Source: Spirometra erinaceieuropaei
Taxonomy: Eukaryota; Platyhelminthes; Cestoda; Diphyllobothriidea; Diphyllobothriidae
DNA length: 64,000 bases
Direction of reading: 5' to 3'
Assembly (NCBI GenBank): GCA_902702965.1
Contig: CACRXP010000020.1
Span: forward strand, 1,029,978-1,093,977
Of this stretch, positions 21,485 to 31,804 are shown one piece after another. Below the pieces are notes generated by a model. It made no database searches, was not told the origin of the DNA, and saw nothing but the letters and a program-made list of their open reading frames with translations. The position numbers and the translations under genes are program-made. Each line of letters opens with the position of its first letter. Position 1 is the first letter of the stretch.

Positions 21485-21836
21485 CCCCATTTCGCGGGAT
21501 CCGAGCCAGGTGTGACGGCAGGCCTAGGTGCGGCTCCGGCCATACCAGCCACCCTTTTGTTGGTAGAAATCCTGGTCATTGTCTGAGTGGACCAGGTAGT
21601 GTGGAGTGGAGAGCCAAGGTGTGGGTTCAACCATGTCATTCACTTGCGCCCTCCCCCCCCCCCCGATTTCGGTCTTCTTGGATCTGTCTTGACATCGGGC
21701 TCAGGCGGAGGAGGGCGGTAGCTGCTCGGCAAGTCTACTATCACTATAAACTACATCACGCACAAGTCACCGTCCCTGCTCCACTCTGCTGTGAAGCACA
21801 AGGTGGACGTCGTCGGAAACGACGGTCGAACTATCT
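21485..21836 (-). repeat. Dispersed repeat A, partial copy
   Basis: Shares GGCCTAGGTGCGGCTCCGGC, GTGGACCAGGTAGTGTGGAG, TCTTGGATCTGTCTTGACAT and the terminal GACGGTCGAACTATC with other copies. Ends where the hammerhead-bearing inverted repeat region begins. Confidence 0.7.
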
Positions 21837-21877
21837 AGTAGTGGTGGTAGTGGAAGTATTTATAGCAATAGTAGTGG

Positions 21878-22078
21878 TCGTGAAGAAGGAGACGCGATCG
21901 CTGGAACAAGAGCTTTATTCGCATGACATGTTGGGATTCCTGTTTGAACCCGTCATCTTAATCAATAACCCGTATTTGCTACTGTCTCTAATGATGGGTT
22001 CGAGCAGGAATCCGAAACGTCGGGCGAATATATCTCTTGGTCCAGCGCTTGTGTCTCCTTCTTCACGACCGCTTCCTG
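21878..22078. repeat. Inverted repeat carrying hammerhead-like arms, copy 2
   Basis: The left arm GGTCGTGAAGAAGGAGACGC (about 21877) to GTTTGAACCCGTCATC (21959) is the reverse complement, with changes, of the right arm GATGGGTTCGAGCAGGAATC (21994) to TCTCCTTCTTCACGACCGC (22073). Arms are about 80-85 bases around a 35-base centre. The right arm holds a near-complete hammerhead (21985-22024). Related to the 11.64-11.81 kb repeat. Confidence 0.6.
21985..22024 (+). ncRNA. Hammerhead-like motif, one core substitution
   Basis: CTAATGA (core CUGANGA with G to A, 21988-21994), stem II GGGTTC/GAATCC of six pairs (21996-22001 with 22008-22013), GAAA (22014-22017), CG-TC, then GGG opposite TCT using wobble pairs. 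The core change should abolish cleavage, but the fold is otherwise complete. Confidence 0.45.
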
Positions 22079-22104
22079 GGACTCGTCACTTCGTTTCTAT
22101 TGAT

Positions 22105-22330
22105 AGTGGTGGTAGAAGCAGTGGTGGTGGTGGTGGTGGTGGTAGTAGTAGTAGCAGTAGCAGTAGTAGTGGTGGCAGTAGTAGTGGTAGTAGTGGTGGT
22201 GATGGTGGTAGTAGTAGTGGTGGAAGTAGCAGTAGTAGTAGTGGCGGTGGAATTAGTAGTAGTAGTAGTAGTGGTGGTGGTGGTGGTGGTAGTAGTAGTA
22301 GTAGTAGTGGTAGTAGTAGTAGTAGTAGTG

Positions 22331-22401
<71 letters not shown>
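22105..22401. repeat. GGT/AGT trinucleotide repeat array
   Basis: About 300 bases of mixed GGT, AGT and AGC triplets. The apparent poly-Ser/Gly, poly-Val and poly-Thr frames across it on both strands are artefacts of the repeat. Confidence 0.95.
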
Positions 22402-22662
22402 TAACGCCACTCGCACTGAGTCAGGCAATCCTGATCGCAGATAATGGAGCGCTGGCTCGCGGCATGATGGTAAGAAGCTTAAGTTGAAAAGAGAAGAACC
22501 ATGACAGCAAATGTAGGACTTCTAGCCGCGGCGTTGGGACATCGGAGGTTGACAACGACGAACGAACACTAATTTTTCATCTGAATTGCCTCGTCATTTT
22601 TTGCAAAAGTCTTCAAAGTGCACGTGTTTGTACTTCATCTTTGGAGAAGGAATTGTTTAATA

Positions 22663-22832
22663 GAGGGGCGCTCATCGATACTTTCCACGGAACTCACTCG
22701 TCCCGTTATGCCTTAGGGCTCTTTACTTCGTGCCCAGCCAATGGCCGCACAGCGGCGCACGATATAGACAGAATGGTATTACCGAAAAAGACAAGGGAGA
22801 CTGGAATGGACTGGAATGCACTTATGAAGGCA
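22663..22832 (-). repeat. SINE B body, partial copy
   Basis: GAGGGGCGCTCATCGATACT, GGAACTCACTCGTCCCGTTA and AGAATGGTATTACCGAAAAA match, in reverse, the body of SINE B at 31.5-31.65 kb and the right half of the copy at 10.56-10.72 kb. It lacks the tRNA-like head. Confidence 0.65.
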
Positions 22833-22834
22833 AC

Positions 22835-23335
22835 TTTGTTCAACTCTGCTAAGCAAATTTATGGCACTAGAGCATGAGGTCCGCGTGACTAAATCCCCGG
22901 TCTCTTGACAGACAGAATCGGCTAAATCTACTTCCGCCCTAAGCTCCTCCACGCTTCGAGTGGCCCACGCATATCACAGGAGCCCACACTTACCTGCAAA
23001 ATCTACGGCAGCAAAGGTATGTGACCTTGAATTCGCATAGGCGCGCGACAGCCGCAAGCCTCGACTATCCCCGACCTCTAATTTATATCGCCACAAATAT
23101 GGCCAAATCTCCTGTGGTCATCGTCAGACACAAACTTCTTATTTTACTGCCCCTTCCTATTCATTTAGTACCGATTTCAGGTTCATGTTTAACAAGGGCA
23201 CGGAAAAAGGCCGTCTTAGACACTGATATTCGGTAAAAAATGCCCAGTTTTGTTAGTCAGTCATGTATCCACTTCAGACTAGGAAGCATCCATATTTTAA
23301 ACAGCCAGGACAAATTAGTGTCAAAAATTCTGACA
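22835..23335. other. No gene recognised
   Basis: No recognisable coding or repeat content. Confidence 0.35.
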
Positions 23336-23339
23336 GTTG

Positions 23340-23512
23340 AACCGTTAATTTCGACGATGTCTACCGTGTGCTCCCTAGCAAAGTGAGAGCAGAGGAGGTG
23401 ACTTGCCTGAGATGTGGTGATAGAAGACTTGCGCAGCGTCTGCTGCGCCCTCTCCTCCTCTCCCGCCTGGGCCCGATGTCAGGACATAGCAAAGAGGACC
23501 AGAGGTGCAAAA
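23340..23512 (+). repeat. Dispersed repeat A, partial copy fused to a PLE
   Basis: GAACCGTTAATTTCGACGAT (about 23339), GTCTACCGTGTGCTCC and CGCCTGGGCCCGATGTCAGG correspond to the first 180 bases of repeat A. The next base begins PLE reverse transcriptase sequence, so the open frame starting at 23368 has about 48 repeat-derived codons at its start. Confidence 0.6.
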
Positions 23513-24870
23513 CTCATGCGATAGCGAAGTGGTTAGCAGGGAAACTCAAGCCCGTACAACACCAGTTAGCGCCACACAGGTACCGAGATACCTTTGAATT
23601 AATTGACCACATGAAAGAACTTAGCCATAACGGCATGATGATGCGCTCGCAAGACGTTGTATCGTTTTTTACAAACGTCCCGGTCACCGAGACAGTTGAA
23701 TACGTCTGTGATCTTCTATCGGCTAATCAGCAGGAAATGGGATTTCCGACGAACACACTTAAGGAACGATTACTAAGCTGCACATAAAATGTGCAGTCCC
23801 CGTTTGACAGCCAACTCTATAGGCAAATAGACTGAGTTGGTATGGGCTCGCCTTTTGGACCTTTCTTAGCCGATGTCTTCATGGGTTAGCTAGAAAGATT
23901 CTAACTAAGCGATCAGATTGACAAGCTAAACATTACGGTCGCTACGTTGGTAATATTTTTGCGATCGCCACCACAGAAACCGACGTAGCTCTCCTCTTAG
24001 ATGCTGTAAATCAGGTAATCCGTTGATCAAATTCACATTTGAGATGGAATTGACCGGTTCGTTCCCTTTCTTATATGTCCTTTTAGACAGGAGACCTGAC
24101 GGCAACGTCAGAAGGAGCGTCTATCGGAAGAGAACCCGATCTGGACAATACATGAACCTCGCTAAATTAGTACCCCTCCAACAAAAACAAAATCTAGTCC
24201 GGTGTTTGGCACAAAGAGATAGAGAAATTTGCTCAAGAGATAGCATCGAGATGGAACTTAAAAAAAATCCAAGACTTCCTGCGCGAAAACTGCTATCCTG
24301 GCAGGTTTATTGCAAAGACCATTGCCAAACGACCGGTAAAACACACCACGCTGTCTACCGAGAAGAAACCGTTGTTCCTCAAAGCCCCTTTCGAAGAAGA
24401 CGCTGCGAGTAAACTCCTAAGAAAACACCTTGAGCAAGCTGTCTCCAGAACCTTCCCAACAGCAAGTGTTCAAATATTATTCTCCTATAACCCGATTTTA
24501 CGCGGAGAAAGTAAGGATAAGCTGCCACCTCAGACCACCTTAATGTGCATTACTTGCTACTGTGGAGCAGGTTATATTGGCCGCACGAGTCGGCACCTAT
24601 CTAAAAGAATACGAGAACACCCCCCCACGGCTGGGAAAAGGCGTAACTGGAAGCATAAACAGCGCCTTTCTTGCGGATGCAGTTGATCCAGGACATCGTG
24701 TGGACCCCGACGAAGTTTTTTGTGTGATTTATAAGGTTCCCTCGAGCTATCCTAAGCCAGCGTCTGTTACCAATAGCAAAACCGGGCACAATCAGGTTAC
24801 AAAAACCAGCCTTTTGCGCGAAGAAGAACCCCGTTCAGGCTCCGCGCTTACCTTGGTCAGGGTCGACTAA
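23513..24870 (+). pseudogene. Penelope-like element, degraded RT plus GIY-YIG
   Basis: The first open frame (to 23787) gives PLE reverse transcriptase sequence: AIAKWLAGKLKPVQHQLAPH, then QDVVSFFTNVPVTETVEYV (motif A region, DVxSxFTNVP). After a stop, GMGSPFGPFLADVF follows (motif B region). The catalytic YxDD block near 23940 is unreadable. From 24372 a frame gives PTASVQILFSYNPILRG and then the GIY-YIG core CGAGYIGRTSRHLSKRIREH; a further frame (24562-24870) carries DPGHRVDPDEVFCVIYKVP. At least five stops or frameshifts separate these pieces. A different family from the 28.6-30.6 kb element. Confidence 0.75.
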
Positions 24871-25021
24871 CCGCATGCAACTGTCCGCGCCCTTCCGCCC
24901 TCACTCCAGCTGTTTTTAAAAACGAACTTTATTTGATTTTTTTGATTATTGAAATGTTTGACTGCACCCCGTTCCCACATAAGTGCACTGGTCTGGGGAG
25001 AATTTATCGGAAGCGAACGTA

Positions 25022-25994
25022 CAGTTAATGACCGATCTCACGAAATGCTGGCTGAAATTCTGAAATGCGTTTTCGATTAGGAAGGATAACTTGGTCGCGG
25101 TTGTAATAATGATTAGCTTGCGGCAAAATCTTATAACATTTCTTACTCGGCAGGATGTCAGTTTTTGAATACACTGCTTTTCAATCTCATGTAGAAACCG
25201 TAGTCGGTAAAAAATGACTACTTAAGTAGCAAGCATTTTTCCCATTGATTTTCGATGGTCTTGTAAATTCAAACAAAAATATGCTTCCTTTCAGTCAATT
25301 AATAGAGAATCACGTCTTCTTTATATTTAATACTTAAGAAAGGAGTATATTTAGGTTTTAAAATGGTTTATAATTATGAGATTTTTTAAGACCTCGCAAT
25401 GTCCATTCACACAGCATCGTACCTCGCCATTTACCACAGCTCCCCATGAAATGTACAACACAGTCCCCAGCCATTGCAAAATTGTATGGACTCTATATGA
25501 TATCTCTTTAGTAGCATAGAAAAATGTGCGATTTTCTTTATGCGGAGCGCATGCACCTTGTAGACTGAAATCACTAAGCGCTAATGCAACGAATGATCAG
25601 GCTCCAAATAATTCGGCAATTAGGAAACTTTTTAAAAATCTTATTATACTCCTTCCTTGAGTATAAAATATAAAGAAGACGTGATTCTTTATTAATTGAC
25701 TGAAGGAAAGCATATTTTTGTTTATGGTTTCTATGAGATATATTTGAATTTCCAAGACCATCGAAAATCAACGGGAAAAATGCTTACTACTTAAGTAATC
25801 ATTCTTTACCGACTACGGTTTCTATATGAGATTGAAAAGCAGTGTATTCAAAAGCTGACATCCTGCCGAGTCTGAAATGTTATAAGATCATGCCGAAAGC
25901 TAATCATTATTACAACCGCGACCAAGTAATCCTTCCTAATCGAAAACGCATTTCAGAATTTCAGCCAAAATTTCATGAGATCGGCCACTCACTG
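25022..25994. mobile_element. Foldback element, copy 3
   Basis: Ends CAGTTAATGACCGATCTCAC and the complement of its right end GAGATCGGCCACTCACTG, both flanked by TA (25020-25021, 25995-25996). Arms match for over 400 bases, e.g. ACCGTAGTCGGTAAAAAATG near 25197 versus its complement near 25804. The unpaired centre (about 25430-25600) is the reverse complement of the centre of copy 1, so copies 1 and 3 lie in opposite orientation. No coding frame. Confidence 0.85.
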
Positions 25995-25999
25995 TATGT

Positions 26000-28535
26000 T
26001 CGCCAACTCGTCTTCCGCACACTGCTTTGGGAATTTTCGAAACTATAAAGACTCTTGAACTATTTAACGGCCTTTCTGCTTGCTGAGGGAGAATATTAGT
26101 CCAACCTACATAGCAACCAACGCAAAGAGGACAGCTAGACACAAACTTTTGTGTGCACAGCCCGCGTTAGACCCATCTTTTACTGCCATAGGCGTACTCC
26201 TTGCGCCCGACTGTGGAACTGTCGTGTCAAAAAGCCTCTTTTTTAAAAAGAACAAGGGGGATTTGCACCCGTATTGTCAAACATACCAAACGCACCCAAA
26301 CCCAAAGGGAGGAGGAGGAGGAGGAGGAGGAGAAGGAGGAGGAGGAGAAGGAGGAGTGTACTGCCCATTGATAGCGTCTCATCTCGGTGGCGATGTTGGC
26401 GGCGGCGGGGGGGGAGGGGGCCAGTGCGCGAAACTAACCACCTGAGAGTTAAATGTCCTCGAGGATTCGGGGATGCCGCCGGATGATAGCGAAAATAACG
26501 GCACTGAACCAAGTACTTTCACGCTCGCCGCCGCCGCCGCCGTCTACCTCCACACGCTCGCCGGCTTTTCAGTAATGCGCCGGCCTGTCAGGCAAAGCCC
26601 AATCAGCGAATACAGCTAAAGACTGTCTCTCCGAGACGGGAAGGGCAGAAACTGCTCAAATATAGGGTGAGGGAGAAAGTCTCGGCACTGGTAAGGACTT
26701 GAAAACCGGAAAAATGAGATTACTGGAAATGAGTATGCGGGGCAGGTAAGGAATGCAGAAATGATGAACGCAAGGTGGGCGAAGACAAAGAAGATGCGGA
26801 GTGGAGAGGTGGGGAAGAATGAGAACTGCCGATGATAATGGAAAAGAGGCGGGAAAAGGTTTGCAAAATGAACATTAAGAAAAAGGCATAAATAAGGCAG
26901 CAGAGACGCGGATTTGTGGTGTTTTGTGGTCAGATGGATTTTCAAGGGTGCCGTTAACGATAGTCGTAGGAGTCCAGGTAGCTGGAAACTCTGACAAATG
27001 CATGAAAGATTCCGTATGACTGTAGAAATCACTTATTATTCACCGTTACCTTTGATTGAGAATTCCTGGGCTTCCTGACTGAATGTTAGCTTGCCAGCGG
27101 CGATTTATTTAAAATTCGTTATTTTTGAAAATTCTTTTTTGTCTATTTTTAGATTTTAGATATTTTAGATTTTATTTATTTTATTTTTTAGAGTTACCAT
27201 TTAATGACTAGGAAAAATATATCACAAGTAGCTGTGAAAATATGAAATTCAAATGGCTGGAAGATAGGTGCCGGGGATGCAGTTTCATGTGTCCACGGAC
27301 TTTGTGAGATAAACCGCTTCATGTTCGTGGACTACCTTAACTGCCTGACAGCTTGTCAAATACGCAGTCATGATCAAACGACCACATATGTCACATCGTC
27401 ACTTATAATATGCAAAGGATATATTTTGGACCAGTAAACTGCTAATTAATGAACTAGTTGCCAGCGTTCTAAGTGAAAGATGGCTGCGTTGCCTAATCAA
27501 CGAAAGTCTCCTTAAGCAATAATCTCACCAAAACAGACAGGAAATATCCTTCTCTGTTATAAGGTCTTCACCCATGGGGGGTTTTCGTCTGTTTAATGGG
27601 TCGAAGACCTGTAAAAGGGCTGCGGTCCTATCCGCTACGCACAAAACACAAAAATGTGAGTGCTGAATGGTGGAGGGTTGCAAGTGGAAGACCACTGCAA
27701 GTTATTCAGTGAGTGAGACGCACGCCCATCATTCGGGAACTGGGGGACGAGGATTCACGAAACGACGGAAACAATTCATAGTGACTTATCGGGCCGTGTT
27801 TTCCCTGGGCACTATTCCAACTAATGCCAATACTCCTTCTTTCGCGGTCGCTCAAATCAACGTTTCCCGTGTATAACAGAAAGAGGGGTGCGAAAACCGT
27901 GAACTGTCAACTGAAGCGGGGTAACACCACCTGTCCGATTCATGCACCGCTGTAATTTTAAACTTTCTAGGGACATACTTTCCCGCCGGTGATGTTTATT
28001 CCACTCGCAAAAAATCGTTAGGGTTAGGGGCACGTTATAACTCCCGGTTTCCAGTGGGAGTAAAAAATCACTTAACTCGCCGGTAAAAACACCACTTTTG
28101 CTTGTCATGTTTGTTTTGGGGCTAAAATGTGTTTTTTTCAAAGTAGAGGATAAATAAAGTGGAAATATTTTGATTTTAGGAAAGTTTGCCACTCCCCACA
28201 TTTATTGAAACATAGAGACACTTGAGTTTTTAATTTCCCCTGAGGACAAATAGGCCGGTGGCAATTTCATGCTTCGTTGTGTGCACCATGAAAGTGCATC
28301 TTCAAACTCCTAAAGCCCTTGAAAATACCTCGAAACAAACCTTGTGCTAATGGCCAGACTGCGACATTAGACTATACATCTACGTCGACATCTTGCAATA
28401 TTCCGCTTTTATGTATATGACCTTATGAATACCAGGTTTCCTAGAAAATATATATTAAAAACGAGACGCTTGCTAACTATTTTCAGCGATCTATCTGCCG
28501 GGAATCGGGAGCAGATGTGTATATTTATACATGTG
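26000..28535. other. Simple-sequence patches; no gene recognised
   Basis: Contains a GGA array (about 26308-26357), a G run near 26407-26418 and a GCC array (about 26524-26542). The 138-codon minus-strand frame at 26.6-27.0 kb lies opposite purine-rich DNA, and its product is Phe/Ser/Leu/Pro rich, typical of a composition artefact. A poly-T/A patch lies near 27110-27190. Nothing else identifiable. Confidence 0.5.
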
Positions 28536-28605
28536 TATAAGCAGAATGTTATTGCCGACAAAGACAATGGAGACTGGCCATTTCTTGCTTATTAGCCGTC
28601 CTCAG
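28536..28605 (-). repeat. SINE B fragment abutting a PLE
   Basis: On the minus strand, GGACGGCTAATAAGCAAGAA and ATGGCCAGTCTCCATTGTCT correspond to the SINE B body. The PLE coding sequence runs directly into it, and the TAA that closes the PLE frame lies in GGCTAATAAG of the SINE. Confidence 0.6.
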
Positions 28606-30560
28606 CGTCGTCACGTCGGCGGAGAACTAACTTGTACTCGTTAATGCGAGTCCCAAGACATCGGCCTGTAAGGCCAATATAAACGCAAGGGCAGTTGGCG
28701 CACGAGATGCGGTAGATGACGTTATTTAGTTGTTCCTTGGGCACCGGGTCCTTTACTCGGCATAATGCCTCGCGTAGGGAATATGTGGACTTGTGGTTGA
28801 TGGAGATGTCAAAGCGTTTTAATTGCCGGAAGAGTGTTTCAGAAATCTCCTGAATGTACGGCAGTGAAGAGAAGTTCCGCGACACTCGATCCCCATTAGA
28901 CTCGGGACTTGGTGGTTGTCTCTGGCGTCTGAGACAATTTTTTACAAAACTGACAAGATATCCGTTGGACCGAAATAACCGATGCTAGTAGGCCAATTCT
29001 TTCTTAAGTAAGTCATCATTGTTGCAGATGCGATAGGCCCGATGGAAAAGAGTGCGGACACAGCTTCGTTTATGGGCCGCAGGATGATTGCTCCCGTAGT
29101 TAAGGATGATTCCGGCACTAAAGTCTTTTCCGTGGACGCTTGTTACTAGTTTGCCATCACTAAGTCTTTGTATACTCACATCTAAGAACCGGAGGGTATC
29201 TCCTGTTGCTCCTTCGCGAGTAAACTGTATAGCCGGGAAGACGCTATTTAAGTTCTGGTGCAATCGCTCAACTTCGCTGGTCTTTATGATGAAAAATGTG
29301 TCGTCCACGTGGCGGAGCCAAATTTTTGTTTCGAAGGTTTGCACAACATCCTGTTCTAGTCGCTGCAAGACTAGTTCTGCAAGCAGTTCCAATATTGGTG
29401 AGCCCATTGGGGTGTCTTTTACTTGTTGATAGTACTTTTCATCGAACTGACAATAATTCTTGAGGAAAAGCTTAAGCATGTCTAGAACATGCTGTGTTGG
29501 AATGCCAATGGGACTTTGCTCTAGACATCGGGCTACACTGTCAATCGCTAGGTCATGCGGTATTGAAGAAAAGGGTGCAACAATATCGAACGATAGGATG
29601 CATTTGTCAGGACTTACTTCACGGCCTTGGATCTTTTTTAGGAAAGCCTGATAATTAGTGATGCTGTATTGCGATCCATTTGTGAGGTGCTTTAACTGTC
29701 TGGATAACTACTTGGAAAGGTTGTAAGTAGGGGATCCAATAAGTGGCACAATGATCCTCAGCGGCGCATCTGTCTTGTGCACCTTCGGAAGGCCGTAGCA
29801 CGTACGATAAAGGGGTCACTGAGGGCCATAGATCTGTTGTCATCGGGGCTTATGAGCTTCAATCGGGCAAGCTCATTCGTTTTTTTCTTGATAACCGCGG
29901 CCTGTATTTCGTAGGGTCTATAGCGAGTGGCGCATATGCTTCCATGTCATCGAAGATTTGGTTTGCCTTGTTGATGTAGTTAGCCTTGTCCATGATAACG
30001 GTTGCTTCTTCTTTGTCAGCAGATATAATAACTATTTTGTCATCTTTCCTCGGCGATCGCAACGCCTTTTCCTCTTCGATCGGTCGCTTTTGTCGAAAGA
30101 GCAGCTGCGAATGTCTGTACACATGTCATCAGGGACGTCGGAGGTCAGTAGGAGGGATTTAAGGTTGGCTAAGAAGTCCGTGGGTGCAGGTGTGACTGAA
30201 TCTTATTCCCTTAGACGGGAGGCTTATTTCAGTGGATGTAAGATCCCCTTTCGAAAGGCCAACAACCTTCGTAGACATTCCGGTCTCGCTGGCCGTGCCA
30301 AGAAGAGATTTTAGTTTCTTTTGCAGATCGGCCCGTTTCTTCATTCTGGCGTCTGGTGGTGGCGTTTATTCGGTAAAGTACTTCTGAGATGAGGTTATCA
30401 GATAGGCATGAGACGCATCGGCTTCTAAGGTCAGAAATTGTTGCTTCGAAGCGGCAAAGACGATGGCGGACGTCGGATCTAATGGCACTCAAAACACGAA
30501 ATCCATACTTGCGCGCAAGGTGGTGAACAGTTGTCGAAAGTTCAAACCCGGAGCTGTGAC
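28592..30560 (-). pseudogene. Penelope-like element, nearly full-length RT and truncated GIY-YIG
   Basis: Reading right to left: an amino-terminal region (30560-30159) with NVYEG- and STKVVGLSKGDLTSTEISLP-type sequence; then KIVIISADKEEATVIMDKAN (29.86-30.12 kb, the ADKGxATVVMD block of PLE reverse transcriptases); a frame-shifted stretch (29.84-29.66); a 164-codon frame (29479-28985) with DTPMGSPILELLAELVLQRL (motif B) and WLRHVDDTFFI (motif C, catalytic VDD intact, Tyr replaced by His); and after a stop and frame change the GIY-YIG half CANCPCVYIGLTGRCLGTRI, which ends abruptly in SINE B. The conserved EAW/SINR tail and 3' end are missing. At least four breaks make it non-functional. Product would have been a nuclear RT-endonuclease. 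Confidence 0.8.
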
Positions 30561-30564
30561 AGGC

Positions 30565-31505
30565 TACTTCTCCAATTGGGCAATCGCAGGGGTAGTTGCT
30601 CCGACGCAATGTAAGCTAGACCGTAGGCAGACCACACTCCGGAGATCTCAAAAAAACTCGATGTGTCCGTACATTACCCTCTCCTCTGTGTACAATGAAC
30701 TGCGCAACTACCGTCAGACTTGCAACACCGGTCGCTGATGAATACCAACACCTCAAAAATCACGCCGTTGTTAGTGATATCCTATGGTCTGTTCGAAAAT
30801 CACAAGAACACCTGCTTTTGGCTAAAATCTCAAACATTCTGAATAGACCAATGGGTTTTTTGCATGGGAGAATTCTATGTGACAAATTGGCTCGGATACA
30901 GCACCAATTACTAACGGTCAGATGATGTTTGTCCCGTCCGAATTAAAAAGGAAATATGACCTTCAGTGTCGCGTTCATTCGCGATAGTGCTCAAACTGTT
31001 GATTTGTGTTTCGCGCAACGCATCACACAATTGCTGAATACTCTTTTTTTAGCGGTTACCCGACCGGCAAGTTCGACTGTTACTATGTATATATATACGC
31101 CTATGTAATTGTCCCATAGATTTTTCGAGCTAGGCAACCCACTGTATCAAGATTATTTCTTGCTAGTTACCGTTTCGTCCTCTGACTGACTTCTTGAGAC
31201 ATCACATTTCGATGACTATAGTGGATTATAAAGCGCGGTAATTGAGCAGAAAATAGCTGACTGTATGACGGAATATTGTACGTTCCCTGCAAAAGTACCA
31301 ATTCCAACTTGCGGAAACGAAAGCTTTCAAGAGCGGTAAAAAGTCACCTGAACAATGCGGCTTACTGAAGATATCGGTGCCCATGAAACATCGGAGAAGA
31401 CCGCCCTATCCAGTTGATGCGATTCTCAGCCCAATGAATTCTTTTTTTCTGGTGATACTTCACCGGCTGCGGTATTCGTCGAAGCTTCCGATTAACCAAC
31501 AGTTA
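30565..31505. other. No gene recognised
   Basis: Short frames only. A TA/TATA patch lies near 31087-31098. Confidence 0.4.
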
Positions 31506-31507
31506 TG

Positions 31508-31800
31508 AACTGTGGTAGTGGGGCGCTCAGCGATCGTTTCTACGGAACTCACTCGTCCCGTTGTGCATGATATGGGCAGAATGGTATAACCGAAAAAGAC
31601 AAGGGAGACTGGAATGGCCATTTCTGGCTTATTAGCCGTCGTCAGCCAGTTATTTCCAACCCCGAAGGGTGGACCACCTGGGGCTCGATCCCGCGACCTG
31701 TTATGAATTTTGGATTCTAGTCGTTAAAAATTCCAGCGCCAAAAGCTCGCTCGACAATGCGCGCGCCACTACCTCCCGCGCGTAATGCTCCTTCGGTACG
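31508..31800 (-). mobile_element. SINE B with tRNA-like head
   Basis: On the minus strand, GTAGTGGCGCGCGCATTGTC (from about 31774) resembles a pol III A-box region and GGTCGCGGGATCGAGCCCCA (about 31700) resembles a B box/T-arm; the body then gives CTGACGACGGCTAATAAGCC (about 31650), TGGCCATTCCAGTCTCCCTT and ends near GCGCCCCACT (31510). This is the only copy here joining the tRNA-like head to the body. Relative to other copies, a segment between CATGATATGGGCAGAATGG and CGTCCCG is shorter. Confidence 0.6.
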
Positions 31801-31804
31801 GACT

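Noticed and set aside
22037..22444. Long poly-Val, poly-Thr and poly-Ser/Gly frames
   Set aside because: They are translations of the trinucleotide array in different frames and both strands.
26616..27032. 138-codon minus-strand frame with hydrophobic product
   Set aside because: It lies opposite purine-rich DNA; Phe/Ser/Leu/Pro-rich output is a composition effect and there is no domain.
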